This document shows positions 50,710 to 62,900 of a stretch of 64,000 nucleotides of DNA, one piece after another (position 1 is the stretch's first letter; every line of letters begins with the position of its first letter). The DNA lies in assembly GCA_947568835.1 (NCBI GenBank), contig OX387602.1, positions 2,202,570-2,266,569 on the forward strand, written 5' to 3'. Position numbers and translations under genes: made by a program. The DNA comes from Protonemura montana (taxonomy: Eukaryota; Arthropoda; Insecta; Plecoptera; Nemouridae). Below the pieces are notes generated by a model, which saw only the letters and a list, made by a program, of their open reading frames with translations, was not told the origin of the DNA and ran no database searches.

Positions 50710-51538
50710 ATGCCGTCTCAAAATGTGACACCACCTCCGCATTGTTCCTTCGGGGCAAGAAAAAGACGCTCAAGATCTTTTCACTGAAGAAAAGCCGGCG
50801 CCAAACCTTAAAAGTGTTTACTCTCCTGATGCTGACGCAGAAATGATCGCTGCTGTAGGGGAGGAGTTCCCGATAGCTCTCAATGGTGACACCACCTCCA
50901 CATCCCTCGATGCGCTGAGGTTAATATCCTACAAGAGAACGGTGGCTAAGCAAGCTTTAAGTTCCAACTTCGACTTGGCCACCCTTCCGCCAACAACAGC
51001 TGCAGCGCGACAACATTCCTTCCGTGTCTACCACCCACTGCAGCAGTGGCGAGGGAATGACCTTCCAGCCACCCTCTGGGGATGGAAACTGGAGAATGAA
51101 GAACTTCATCCAGTACCAACCCTGCAGCTGCCATCTCCCGATAAGTTATTTAATGTAGTGAGCTACAATTGCAAGACATCGTGCAGTGGAAAGTGCAGCT
51201 GTGTGCGAGCTGGATTACGCTGCTCCCATATGTGCAGCCAGTGCAACGGTGCAACGTGCAACAACGACATTTTACTAAAAGAGGACCAAAATGACCCTGA
51301 GATGAACCGAAATGTAAAGTTAGACCAATATCGAAAGTACAAGAGATGTGCTGGCAACCTGCAGCTTATATTGACTCCAGCTCTGTGTATGAATAGTTTT
51401 ACGTTTAAAGGCGATACATGCCAATCATCCCTAAAAAATTGTTTAAATATATCTACACAAACCATTGTAACTAAGAGACTACATAAAAGCACTTCCTATT
51501 CAATTTGCATGAGATTTTTCTCACAAAAGTGGAAATAA
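50704..51538 (+). pseudogene. C-terminal fragment of the same CXC-domain protein (right copy)
   Basis: Mirror of the left copy. The 231-codon frame (50843-51538) is identical residue for residue. The preceding frame reads ILNAVSKCDTTSALF, so the motif position that is Glu on the left is Lys here, and the sequence before ILNA is unrelated to the left copy. The same frameshift lies near 50761-50790. The cysteine region begins SYNC where family members, as I recall them, have Cys-x-Cys, so one cysteine is probably lost. No promoter or upstream exons are visible, so expression as a protein would need an outside promoter. Confidence 0.75.
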
Positions 51539-52045
51539 AAACCATAGATTTTGTAACACAATTATATGTTTATCATATAGTTTAGTTCGATACACCTTTA
51601 TTAGAGTTTCTATTGGGATGTTTTATACGCTACTAAAATGGAATCTGCCGTAACTATGTACTTTTACTTATTATTTACACTGAAAAAGCTTTCCTCGTCG
51701 ATAGAACTAAAAATATTATAGTCAAAACCCAAGAGATAGCCCAGAAAAAGCAAATGCAAAAAAATACGTCATCTTTAAACTGCAATATCTTGGTCACCCC
51801 TGAATATATTTGCAATGTAATTGATACTGTTCGATTTGTAATTTTATAAGCTACAACATTGCTGTTGAAACTTTTTCGATACCTCCCTTATCTTCGCCAA
51901 TAATGGCGTATTTCAGCAACGCCGCCCCTAAATAGGGGTGGAAAACAATGACGCCATGGTTAGATTTTTATCAACTTTCTGGCCAAAGTTAGGGGAGGTG
52001 TAAGGAACATATCCTGAAAAATTCAGCTTGACACTATTCATGTCT
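50710..52045 (-). repeat. Right arm of the long inverted repeat
   Basis: Reverse complement of the left arm and one base shorter. A transcript crossing both arms would fold into a hairpin of more than 1.3 kb. Confidence 0.95.
51534..51539 (+). terminator. Polyadenylation signal AATAAA (right copy)
   Basis: Overlaps the stop codon of the 231-codon frame, as in the left copy. Confidence 0.45.
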
Positions 52046-52049
52046 ACCT
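52046..52049. repeat. Right copy of putative target-site duplication (ACCT)
   Basis: Direct repeat of the tetramer outside the left terminus. With the element removed, the flanks would read ...CCATACCTCAAA..., one plausible pre-insertion site. Confidence 0.55.
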
Positions 52050-54079
52050 CAAACCTTATTATGCCTGGACTAACAATCGAATTAACCATAATAATAAAAG
52101 AGCGCGATTTAAGATTTGTTAAAAATGTCGGTTTCATGGATTTCTACAAGTTCCACGTTGAATCTAGCTTTAAGTAGATTCCCATGTTAATGGTGGGCGT
52201 TGTACAGAGAGTCCTTGGTAATGTCTAGACCGCATTACAGACGCCGGGGACAACAGAAGAGACGAACAATAGTTCTTATGACGCTGTTTGGTCCTCCTAA
52301 CAAATGGGTTATTGCAGTCGACGGGAGTCGTTACGATGATCAACTGTTGGTCGAAGTCGCGCGGCGAGCGATCACTGCAATGGTTCGTGCACAATCCACT
52401 GGAACTGCTATCTAGCTGGATTTACTAATTGACTTATATACAGAAAGGAATAGAAAACTTGGCGATTTTTCACTTTCAATATTTGTAAATGTCACAAAGA
52501 AAACAAGTTTGAACTGTGTAATGTAAAAAGTGCGGTCACTTTTGGTTTTGGAGTGCATTACAAGAACTGTCATATTAATCGAATGTTGTTAAAATCTTTG
52601 AAATACCAAACATCCACTCGACCATTCGCGTCCCCATAGGTAAAATTATCTTTCGCTTTAAATTATTTCCTCGACATCGCCACTGCGGCTGGTCAGAAAG
52701 TTTTTCGGCCGTTCACGGAAGTTGTACAGTAGCCGCACTTCGCTAATGACATAATATTCTTGGGGGAGTAATCAGCGTCGGAGCAGGTCATCTCGACGAC
52801 CTTCTCGGGGTAAACAACGTCTTCCCCGCCCATCCGCCCCGGCGCTCGCTCGCTCGCTCGCATGTCCCTAACAGGGCCTACACACGAGCGTCCCCAGCAA
52901 AGGGCCGTGTTTGCTCAAGTGTAGCCCCTTCTTCCCGTGTTCCCTACACAAGTCAATAACGCTGTGGCTATAATGGCGTTCCGTCCTCTTGGGACGCCGT
53001 CGGCCGCATGATACTACAGACATTAGAGGCGATCCCGTCGGCAACCCTGGCCCATGGCCGCTGTCGACGCCCGCTACGCAGCGCCAGTCGCGCGTACAGC
53101 GTAAATTAAGTGATTAACATGAGGTGTTAAGTATTGTAATGGCGTCCGTATAATGTGCTTTTTGGAAAAAAAGGAAAAATAACTCGTATTCATGATGAAT
53201 ATTTCATGGTGTTTTCCTGCGTTTACTAAAAATCTTCATTTGCGTGCGCCGGTCCCGAAAGAAGGGACATCATCTGGCATTGTACGAGCGTAATGGAGAA
53301 AATTAATGGATGAAACCGAAGTTGTTATGCGCTCGGAACCGTGGCAATGCTGTTTTCATCTTTGAAAACAAAGAACGCACAGAATTACAAGTAAGCAGGC
53401 GAAGAAATCAGCAACGAACATTAACTGAGGCCTACAGCAGGATAGCTAATACAAGCGGCCAACAAAAACAAGCTCTTTCGTCCTGGAAAATACGTTTTCC
53501 AGTAAAATAGCAAAACAGATCTAAGTGTTTCATATTGATGAAAGAAATCGTTGGCTGTCCAAACATGAGAGGATGAAGAAAGCGGGCCGGTGGGACAGAC
53601 GGGAGGAGAGAGAGAGAGCGATAGAGGGACTGAGAGCTGGTGAGGCCTGGACGTTGTGATACGGGGAAGGAGCAGAAGGCGAGGGTAGCTTGATCTCATT
53701 CAAAAATCTAAGCCTCAATCTCGCAATTTCCCATTATTGCACGTTGGAAAAGTTTTCGAGAGAGCCACTCAGATCCACGGGTGGAAAGAGAGGAGATGAA
53801 GAAATATTATCGAAAAGGTACACGAACAGAATCAAGGAAGAGAATGAAACAACTTCGGACGGGCAAGAGAAAAAAACTTATTAAAACATAGGCTTTCCAA
53901 AGTGGTGGCAAACACATCTCGGAAATGCTCCACTAAAAACAGAAGCTGCAGAGAACGTGCACGTAATATTATTTAGTGCTGGCCATTTTCTGGATCTGGC
54001 CGCGGGGATGAGGATGGATTTGGCAGAACCCATCGTCGGAGGGATTAAAGTGATTATTTTATTGTTTTCTAATTTGCTG

Positions 54080-54098
54080 GCGCGCGCGCGCGCGCGCG
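54080..54098. repeat. (GC)n tract
   Basis: Alternating GC for 19 bp. A similar tract (CTCGCGCGCGCGCGCCC) follows about 650 bp to the right, near 54735-54749. Confidence 0.85.
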
Positions 54099-56920
54099 GT
54101 AGCCGCGAAGTAAGCCTATCCGGTGGCTCTATCATCAACAAATAAAGTTCGAGTGGAAATTAGAAGCTTTAGGCCCAAGAGTTAGCGAATAATCCGGCAT
54201 ATAAACATCTATAGCTGCCTGGGTAAAGCGAATGGAAAGCCTGATATAGATCTGCATGCATGAGAATTGTTGGCTAAGTGTGTAATCCCGGTAAATGGTA
54301 CAAGCTGTGTCGAGGCTAGGGAGCACACGGGAGGATGGGAGGGTGGTTAATCTCTTGGACCGACCAGTCGACCGGCCGGCCAAATGATTGCTCCAGGTTC
54401 GAGTCTAGCCGCTGCTAATGAGCAGTCATCTGGTATCAAGCGGCTGCAGGCACAGAGCGAACAAACGGTCAGAAAACGGCATTCGTTACGAGCGCTCCTC
54501 GTCGCGTAAATTAGCGGAGAAAGGGAGTAAAGTCTGCACCCGAAACGGTTTCATACCGGCGGCTGGGCATGAAACATGGCCGGCAGGCGTGAGCTTATGC
54601 CGTTCATAACAGGCCGCACTTTTCTTAAGCTACGTTCCTTATTAACACTTCATAACTTATAAAAGTTTCTTCTCCTCGCTGCAAGATAATATATTTCGCG
54701 CGTTATTTACTTTGTAGCTTGCGAAAATGAACGCTCGCGCGCGCGCGCCCGGGAAATGAGATTTCTTCCCCAATTTCGCACGAGGTAGCTTGTGGCCACG
54801 ACCAATAATAACGGACAGAAACTCGATTCGATATCTTTTCTGAACGGCCGCAAGGACGGGGTAAATTGATGGCAAAGGACATGCGTGCGTTGGCTTCATC
54901 CATGATGCACATTCTTGTTTACCATTACGCATTATTATGTACACGCTATGTACACGCGTTCTCAATTTTTCTGTTTGTGTGTGTGTTTTTTTTATCGAAT
55001 GACTGTGACTATGTTTTATTAGTTTTTTGTGCGGTAGCCAAGAAAACTCGAATAATGAATCAAGAAAATGTCAAGCGTCATTGAATTTATTGCTTATTTG
55101 AGATTTTCAATTTCCACCCAGAAGCAAATCAATTGTCTCAAGAAACCAAGAAATGCTAATTTATTGCTTGCGTTCTTGCTTCTTGTTTTACGCAGTTGCT
55201 GTCAGGCGAAAGCGAAGGCGAGCTACGGCGACTGCAAATAGGGACAAGGCGCTTTCCCAATTAATCCAGAAATCCATAAATTCGGAAAACAAAAGGTGTC
55301 TCCTTCCACATGGTTTATCTCGGTGGTACATGTGTTAGTCGGTTCAGTTCGGTTCGGTTCGGTCCTGGTGACTTTACATTACGGCTTAGGAACCATTTAA
55401 GCACCCAATCTACCAGAATTGCGCCTCCGAGCGGCGGTCCCTCCCATAAAACGAGCCGTCAAAACGACGCTACGCTGGAAACCAGATTGATCTACTTTTT
55501 AATGGCATTCATATAAATTGCATTAACGTCGTTTGTATTTTACGGTCTATTTTGATTGAAAAGTTTCTGACCCGATGTTATTACGGGCAAGGTACCGATA
55601 CGTGTTTGTTCAGTTGTCCGTGCCCAGGATGGGGTGAAGGATTCCGAGCGGGTGAGAGGCACAGATTGAGGTTTGACGGCCCAGACGCAGGGTATACGCA
55701 CGAAAAGGGCTAGCAGGTGAAATCGAATTTTTTTTTTTACCCCGTCGCATGTATGGGTTGATGGAAATTGAGAAATATTGCAAAGGAGGCGACAGCGAGG
55801 CGAGCATCGCATAGCTGCACTGACAATATTCGACCAAGAAAAGCCATCGGCTTGTCCAAACCAGAAGCCCTTTCACGGGCGGCGAGGTGGTGAGAACGAA
55901 ATCAGATTTTTTTACATGCGCCTGATCATATAAACACACGTAAATGTGTCAGTGGATATCTCGTTTTTTTTTTTTTTTTTGTGGGGGTGCGAGCTCCTAA
56001 ACTGCGAAAGAAGACAGTGGAAAGTATCTCGATGAAATAGCCATGGCACGCCACTATAATACTTGGAATGGGTCTATTTCAGGGTGGATTTCGCTATGCA
56101 GAGATCTGGCATAGATTTGGATAACATCCAGGATAGCACAAGGATGGACTCGAATGCTGCGAGTTGTTAAAAAAGAACTCTTCGAGGGTTGGAAAAATGT
56201 TATCTGAGCGGTTCGCATCGCCTTGTTTCACCAACTCAGAGAATTGGTTGCTTGCTATCGAACAATGCTCTTGGCTGACACTCAACTTATTTGAGACAAA
56301 GTCGTCCCATTAGCGTTGCATCATTATGATTTTAGCATTCTAGAACGCCCACCTCTTACAGACGTGTGTATATCATTTTAAGGAACATTAAATCATGGTG
56401 CTACAGGCAATGTTTTATTTTCGTCTTGCAGGAGTAGACTCGAGAGCTTCTCGGCGCTACTTTCAAAATTAGGGCAGTAGAGTTGGTGCACTAATCACAC
56501 TCGAACACTTATAATGCGAGCTGCTTTATGAGTGACACTTGTTCATTTTTCACTCAAACCTATACTGCCAATCTCTCACACATATAGTGCAGCATATCCG
56601 TGCCGGGCCCTGTAATTATGGACGCGTATGGTTAGAATGATTGATTAGGCTCACACCCACTTCACAGAGCATTTAAGCGAAATTCTGCTCAACTCATTTT
56701 CATTTTGAGAGATTGTAATGTGTTTTTTGATGAGGTTTTAGCCACGTAATTACGGCAATACGATGCCGTATGAGCAGCTCGTCTCCATAATATGAATGAT
56801 GGGAAAGAAGCGCTCCGTATTGAGCAAGAGTTACTTTGTATGTACAATGATAATATTAGATACTAGAGGCAATGACAGTGTAGATAAAATACCTGACTAT
56901 TTATAACTGAATTAAGTTTC

Positions 56921-56940
56921 TAAATAAATAAATAAATAAA
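56921..56940. repeat. (TAAA)n microsatellite
   Basis: Five tetranucleotide copies without mismatch. Confidence 0.9.
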
Positions 56941-59900
56941 TGGCTGCTATTCATCCGTGTCAGTATGTCACGAACGCCAACGCCCAAGGCCGTGCGACAC
57001 GCGACAATGCACGCAAAAAATTGCACCAAGTTCAATAATTTTCCTTTTATTTGTACATTTGCGCGTCATTATCCGATTCGAATGTATCTAGCACAGCAGG
57101 AAAATGCAATTAACACACGAGCCTAGCCGAGAGACGGCCTATGGATTGCAATCGCCGCGAGGTAGCATCAAAGTGTGACATATCTTCGTCGGCCACCCTC
57201 CTCCCTCAGGGCGTCGGGGTGCATCACGCGTAGGACTCACGCATTACGCGTCAATCCCGCCTTACGCATGTATGTACATTGTGCACACACCGGCCGGCGG
57301 GCGGTCACACGCATAGCGCACGCACCTACCATCTATCAGGGGTAGAAATTGCGAGTCGCGTTTGGCGGGACCCAGGAGACCGGGAGACGCACCGGTCTGA
57401 CCGCACCGCACTAGTCCATCGGATATGTAATTCAGTTTGTCAGCTTTCGGAAATGGGACTGCAAGAGGGACGGTCGCAAAGTAGTTCGAGAGAAGAAAAA
57501 AAAGTGCTGCGCGTAGGGATATTGCACGCGGAGGAAATTGGAAACCAAATTTCGAGATCGATTCTTCTTCATAATTTATATGTGGGTCGTTTAGCTTGTC
57601 GGCGTTTTATTGAGAGTTGCGGAATATATAGGTTATACCCATGGTTATGTCCGTGGTGTAGGCTTGCACGGTTTGCCGCGAGCAGCCGTAATTAAATTCC
57701 ACGCCGTTACGGGGGATAATACGGGTAGGAACTTATACACGCGGCTGAACTTGAGGGTAGCGAAAATATTTACAGAAAAAACACGCCGGCTGCGGCAAAT
57801 AAATTCAATAAGAGCGCAACTTTAGGCAGGAAAATTGATATTTTTGATAGAATCGTTGTGAAAACAATGGGCGACTGTTTCTTCAAGGTCTCTTGGGGTT
57901 TCGGAAGTAAACGTAGTGGGAGGAAAATTAGGGGGCGCTTGGTTTCCCTCCTGGGAAATGGGCATTGCGTTCATGGATGTATGCCAAATGAAGAGTAGTT
58001 GTGACTCTTGATTGACCGCCGTGGGGTGTGTCTGCAGGGCCCACTCTCTTATAATGGGGGATGAATCACACTCACACCCGCTCACCACGCACATCATGAC
58101 AATATCATCCCCCAACGAGCATTCAAGAGGGGGTCGGTGGGCGGCTGGACGGGGGATGGGGGTTGGCAAACAGAAGACACCAAACAAACATCCCTCAAAT
58201 CACTCAATAATAGATTTAGATACGAGATCTGGTCATCGTGGGCGTCTGGGTCTAGCCCTAGAGCGATCAAGGGTGCATGTATTTAGGGGTTGCGGAAGGG
58301 AATCGACGCTCAAAGTAAGGCTACGCTTCACTGATAATGTCTTCTTTTATATTATCTTGATGTGGTGCTAAGCCTCGACTGATGTCCAATGTTTGGGGAT
58401 GTTTTTAAGGGCGGAAAGTGCTTAGTCGTAGCTGTGAATTGCACGTGACTGAACGTTGATTTATGACAAATGCAACGCTTATGAGATCCGCCGATAATTC
58501 CCTGCGAGTAATCCGCTGAATTATTGGACCACAGTTTGAGATGCTGCGAAGATACCGGAGGGAAGCTGTGCATGCAATCAGAAGTCAGAAGACAATTATT
58601 GCTCGTGTCTTCAAATGTCGTCTTCTCACAAATGTGCTCCTATGTCGGGCGCCTGCGTGTGCTGTATCTATACGCCGCACCGGGCATGCGCAGGGGGGGG
58701 GGGGCGCTCGCAAATTTGTCAGTGTAAATGCGCTTGAAATTACCGCGAGTCCCGAGCGACATTGAAGTTATTTATATCCGCATGGCGTGTTGCACACCGT
58801 CGGGAACTCTTGCGCGTGGTGGTCTGCACCGTTTGACGAGATATATCACGAAAGTTTCCTTCCTGTCATTGCTCCCTTTTTCAATCAAAAAAAAAAAAGA
58901 GAAAAATATCCGGCAGTATTTTATTAGAAAAAATTTAATCTGTTGATCGGCGTGCCCCTGTAGGCAATTCATCGCCGGAGGTCCGCGCTGGTCCCGGGCA
59001 CGTCCGCGGGTACGTGCCCTTCGACAGTCGGGACCCTTGCGCTGTTGTGCTTGGCCCTTCCAGAGGCCAGACAGCCCTCGCTTAAAGACGAGCCAGCCAG
59101 AGAGAAGTGAAGCGAGATGTTCTTTAAACAAATATCAAATCATTCGTCTTCTTTCGAGGCGAAAACACGACGGCGAAACAAAGTTCCGTCGAGTTCACCC
59201 CTTCGCTTCGCGCCGAATTGAAAAGCGTGCGCCGAGAGATGCAACAGTTTACCACAGTTAACTTTCCCCTTCTATCAAACGCTCACGCTCACACCCGTGA
59301 CCCAATGCGCTGAAACATTTCAGTCGGAAGAGTCAAGAAAAACAAAGCTCACAAATTCTCATATTTTTGTTGTTATTTCTTTCTCAAGGGCGCGTAATTT
59401 TTCATTCCAAAAATTTGTCTATTCTGTGTCACAACGGACGCCATAAATTTCAGATGCTTCATAGAATCGTTTTTGAGTGTCTTTATAAATGACGAAAATA
59501 GTCAGTCCACTCTGGCGTTGACTGAATACGTGTAGCATATAACATTTATACAAATCCCGCCACATATCCCACTAATTCGACTGACAGTCTGAAGCGCACT
59601 AAAATCCAGCCCCATTAAAGTTCGTCCATACCGAAAGAAGAGGCGCATCAACAATGCATGCGACGACCCTTTAGGCATTGTGACTGCAATGGACGACGAC
59701 GTGCCAACGACTGAATTACTTATAAGCTACTTTGAATATAGGCGTTCCTGTAGGATGTCCAAGGAAAATTTAGGGCATTTTACTGACCTAACAAACTGTA
59801 TGCAAGCCTGGAATAACACCAGCACATGAGATGATAGAACGTTACTTTTCAATGGTCAGAAATATCACAACACACAACGCCATACAACGCCAGGAGTTAA

Positions 59901-62900
59901 ATTATTGAAATTTAAGTGCGCAACATTGTGTGTGCATCACATTTTTATCTGAAAATTGACAGCCTTTTATATAAATTTCAAACTGAAAGTGTTCGTTCTT
60001 GTGATATTTTATTCCTCAGATATGACGACCATAAAAAAATGTGAAGGGTCACAAAAAAGGAACAGGGGTGATAAATCTAGGAAATTGTTACGGATCCCCT
60101 GGTGCAATTGCGAGTCATGAATTTCAACCCCTAGTTGCAGCAAGCACGTCGATAACGGAGCAAAACACCTGTTCAATGGAGCTGTGCCAAAAATGCCGGA
60201 TGAAAAAAGAGCCGACTCGCCGAACTGAACAAGACGGGAACACAATTTGGTTGTTCTCAAGTGCTCGATGAAAGTAAATCGCTTAGAGTTGAACCCATTT
60301 GTCGCGAAAATTGGAATACGAATTGGATTAAATCCAAACCATATTCGATGCTTAAGTGTGTTTCAATTTTTCCTCCTTAGTCACGCCACGATTGGATGGC
60401 AACTCTTTCCAAAATAAAAAGTGTTTCGCCGCCTTTCCGATCATTCGACGTGAGGTCGACCGATGCCGACAACCTCTCTGGTAACTTTTCGACGTTGCTT
60501 TCAGCTTTAGGATTAAGAAAATCTTGCATGCTTTATTTCTGTCCGTTGGTGAATAAAGTGTAGCAGTCGCGCTAGGCATGGAACGGGCCATTGTTGTCAC
60601 TGGGTGATTACGACGGAAGATGGGAAGGTGGACGAGGGAGTTCGAGAAGACAAGGTGTCAACGTGAGATTAAGTGACAAAAAATTGGACTAGGTAATCAG
60701 TGATTAGCTGCTACGCGTTGGCTTGCCAGGGGTGGTACTTGTTGTGCCCCGTGGCAATTTCAGCTTACAAGGTAAACATATTTTTATAAAAGAGACGCAT
60801 GACTACGCCACGAACGATGCAAAGTTGTTACAGATAATACGTCACGACTTACATTCTGTAAGAACACCTGAACCCACGAACTTATAAGCCGTATCTTCAA
60901 ATTAAATCCTTATGTTTTTTTTAATAGAGGTGGCCACTATCATTCCAATTATAATTATATGGCAGAGCTATCTGGTATATCACAATTCACAGGCTGAGAT
61001 CGGTCAAGTTTTCGAGGGTTCTGGTTTGATAATTACAGTATTTTTCAGGAAAGATTAGTATAATTCAGGTGGATGTTGTTGCTAACTAGGAAAAGATGAA
61101 TGTGGAAGACATCGTGGAGTAAGATTGGAGATCAATCCGATGTTCGTGCAATACTTGAAAGTAAATGTTTACGAGGAAAAACGCACCAACCGTATAGAAA
61201 GACGGGCATCCCCGATACAATTGCTCGGTTGTTATTCTGAAGAAGTAATCAACGTGTTCGTTACTCCTCACCAACTGCAGCTATTGTTGGGGTGCATTTG
61301 CTTCTATGCTTCCAAACTGCGAATGTGCCCCTGTTTCTGTTCAGCAATTCTGGAGTCCGGAGTCCTGATTTCTGATTTCCAAACCATGAGTCAAGCGCTG
61401 AGTCGATTCATTGAACTGTTTAAGAAACTGCTTGTGGAAATTGGGCTCCAAGGAAAAGCTATTTGTGAGACAGTTTTCTTTTGCTCGTGTGCAGAGCAAG
61501 AACACGTACTTTTGTACTCCTGTTTCTTATCAAAAGCATGTGTTTGCTTGCTCATTATTAAACGCAGAAAAGAAATGTTCATATAATTTGTGCCCAAGAT
61601 TATTAAAAACTCTGCGAAAACTTTGGCCGTAATAAGTAGTTACGAACTATAATTGAAACTTATGGGGGGTGGACTGTAATGCCAAAATGAATATCACATT
61701 CATATTGTAATTCTGTGCGTTAATGTTGATTAAAAGTTTTTTTTTTAATGGCAAACAACGATGAGTTTGGTTGAAGTTAACTAACTTAACGTTATTTGAG
61801 GTTAAAAACTTCTGCTGCACCAAATTCAGAAACAAGTTGGGACCTTGATGTAACGCATAAAAATGCTTCTCTCTTATGCCACTCTAAATCTTTAAAGGAC
61901 AAGCTAATTTATTAAATTTTCAAAGCTAGCCGGGCCGAGTTATTCGAACACGCTCGAAGATCTCACCAGGATCGAAATCACGAAAATATAACCGGCGCTC
62001 AAAGAATTTGCATCCGTTACAGCTCACAACACATACTTTCAACTTCTACGGCCAAGAATTCCACGAGCACAGGCTTAATGGATATGACATCTTCTTCCAA
62101 AAAGTTAGTCGATAGAAATCGGTCGAGTGGATCGGAGAGATTCCGAATGTTGCGATAAAATTTAAAATTCATAAAGTTGCCAACTTAAATCGTAGCCGTG
62201 AATAACTGATATATTGAAACTTGAACGACAATGTAAACCATCCCCTAAACGCCACGCAGCTCAATGAATTTCAAACAATAAAAAGTTGTGTAAAATAACT
62301 CCATCGAGCATCTATAACACTTGGAGCAAAGCGTGAGCTATGTGGGCAAAAGTTTGTCATATTTGGCTCATACTTTTCCTGACTGGAGGAAATAAGAAAT
62401 TACATCACAATTTGGTCTCGGGGAAACGTTTCGTCCCAATCGCAGAGAAATCGGTCCCAGCAGGCGATCTGATCGATCATTAAATCGATCCACGATTCGA
62501 GTCCCGAATACGTTAGGCGGTTCAACTCCAAAGATGCGTCTGCAGTCAATTGCATCAGTCCACTGAGCCGTGCTTATTAACTGTGGCTTGAATTTTAATT
62601 CGAAATTTTCTTTACAAGCGAAAGGACGTGCGAAAATTGCCAAAAACCTCGGGAAATCTGTTTTCCTATCGCGCAGTGCCCTGAGATCAATAACCAATTT
62701 GGCGGTTTCCATTCAAAAGTTTTGGACTCAGTTTCGCGGCCTTCAAACGCGGGCCGTGATCGCCTCCGTTGACGAGGCGTTAGGACCTTTCTTTCAAATT
62801 AGTCTACTGCTGGGAAACTTTTCACTATTTTCAACTTAAAAATATTGTCAACACGTACTTTTTCTACTTAACTCACAAGCCAACAACAAACTAATATACC

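Larger units (their letters stand above)
49230..52045. mobile_element. Long-inverted-repeat (fold-back-like) DNA element, truncated
   Basis: Two arms of 1337 and 1336 bp are reverse complements of each other with only a few differences and are separated by a 143-bp unique spacer. Differences I found are G/T-type at 49258 versus 52017, one extra T near 49708, and one substitution at 50555 versus 50721. The termini match (AGACATGAATAG... and ...CTATTCATGTCT) and an ACCT direct repeat flanks them. Each arm carries the 3' part of the same protein gene with its coding strand running outward. No complete transposase is present, so the element looks non-autonomous. Superfamilies with 3-4-bp target duplications, such as Academ and Sola, are possible parents. 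Alternatives are a head-to-head double insertion or an inverted duplication created during repair. Confidence 0.75.

Noticed and set aside
54390-54415. GGTTCGAGTC, resembling a tRNA T-loop
   Set aside because: The flanking bases do not form the T stem, and no A box or acceptor stem is found upstream.
57279-57695. 138-codon plus-strand open frame
   Set aside because: Composition is irregular, no domain is recognised, and the length is within chance.
61125-61586. 153-codon plus-strand open frame
   Set aside because: No recognisable domain or gene context. One frame of this length is expected by chance in a window of this size.
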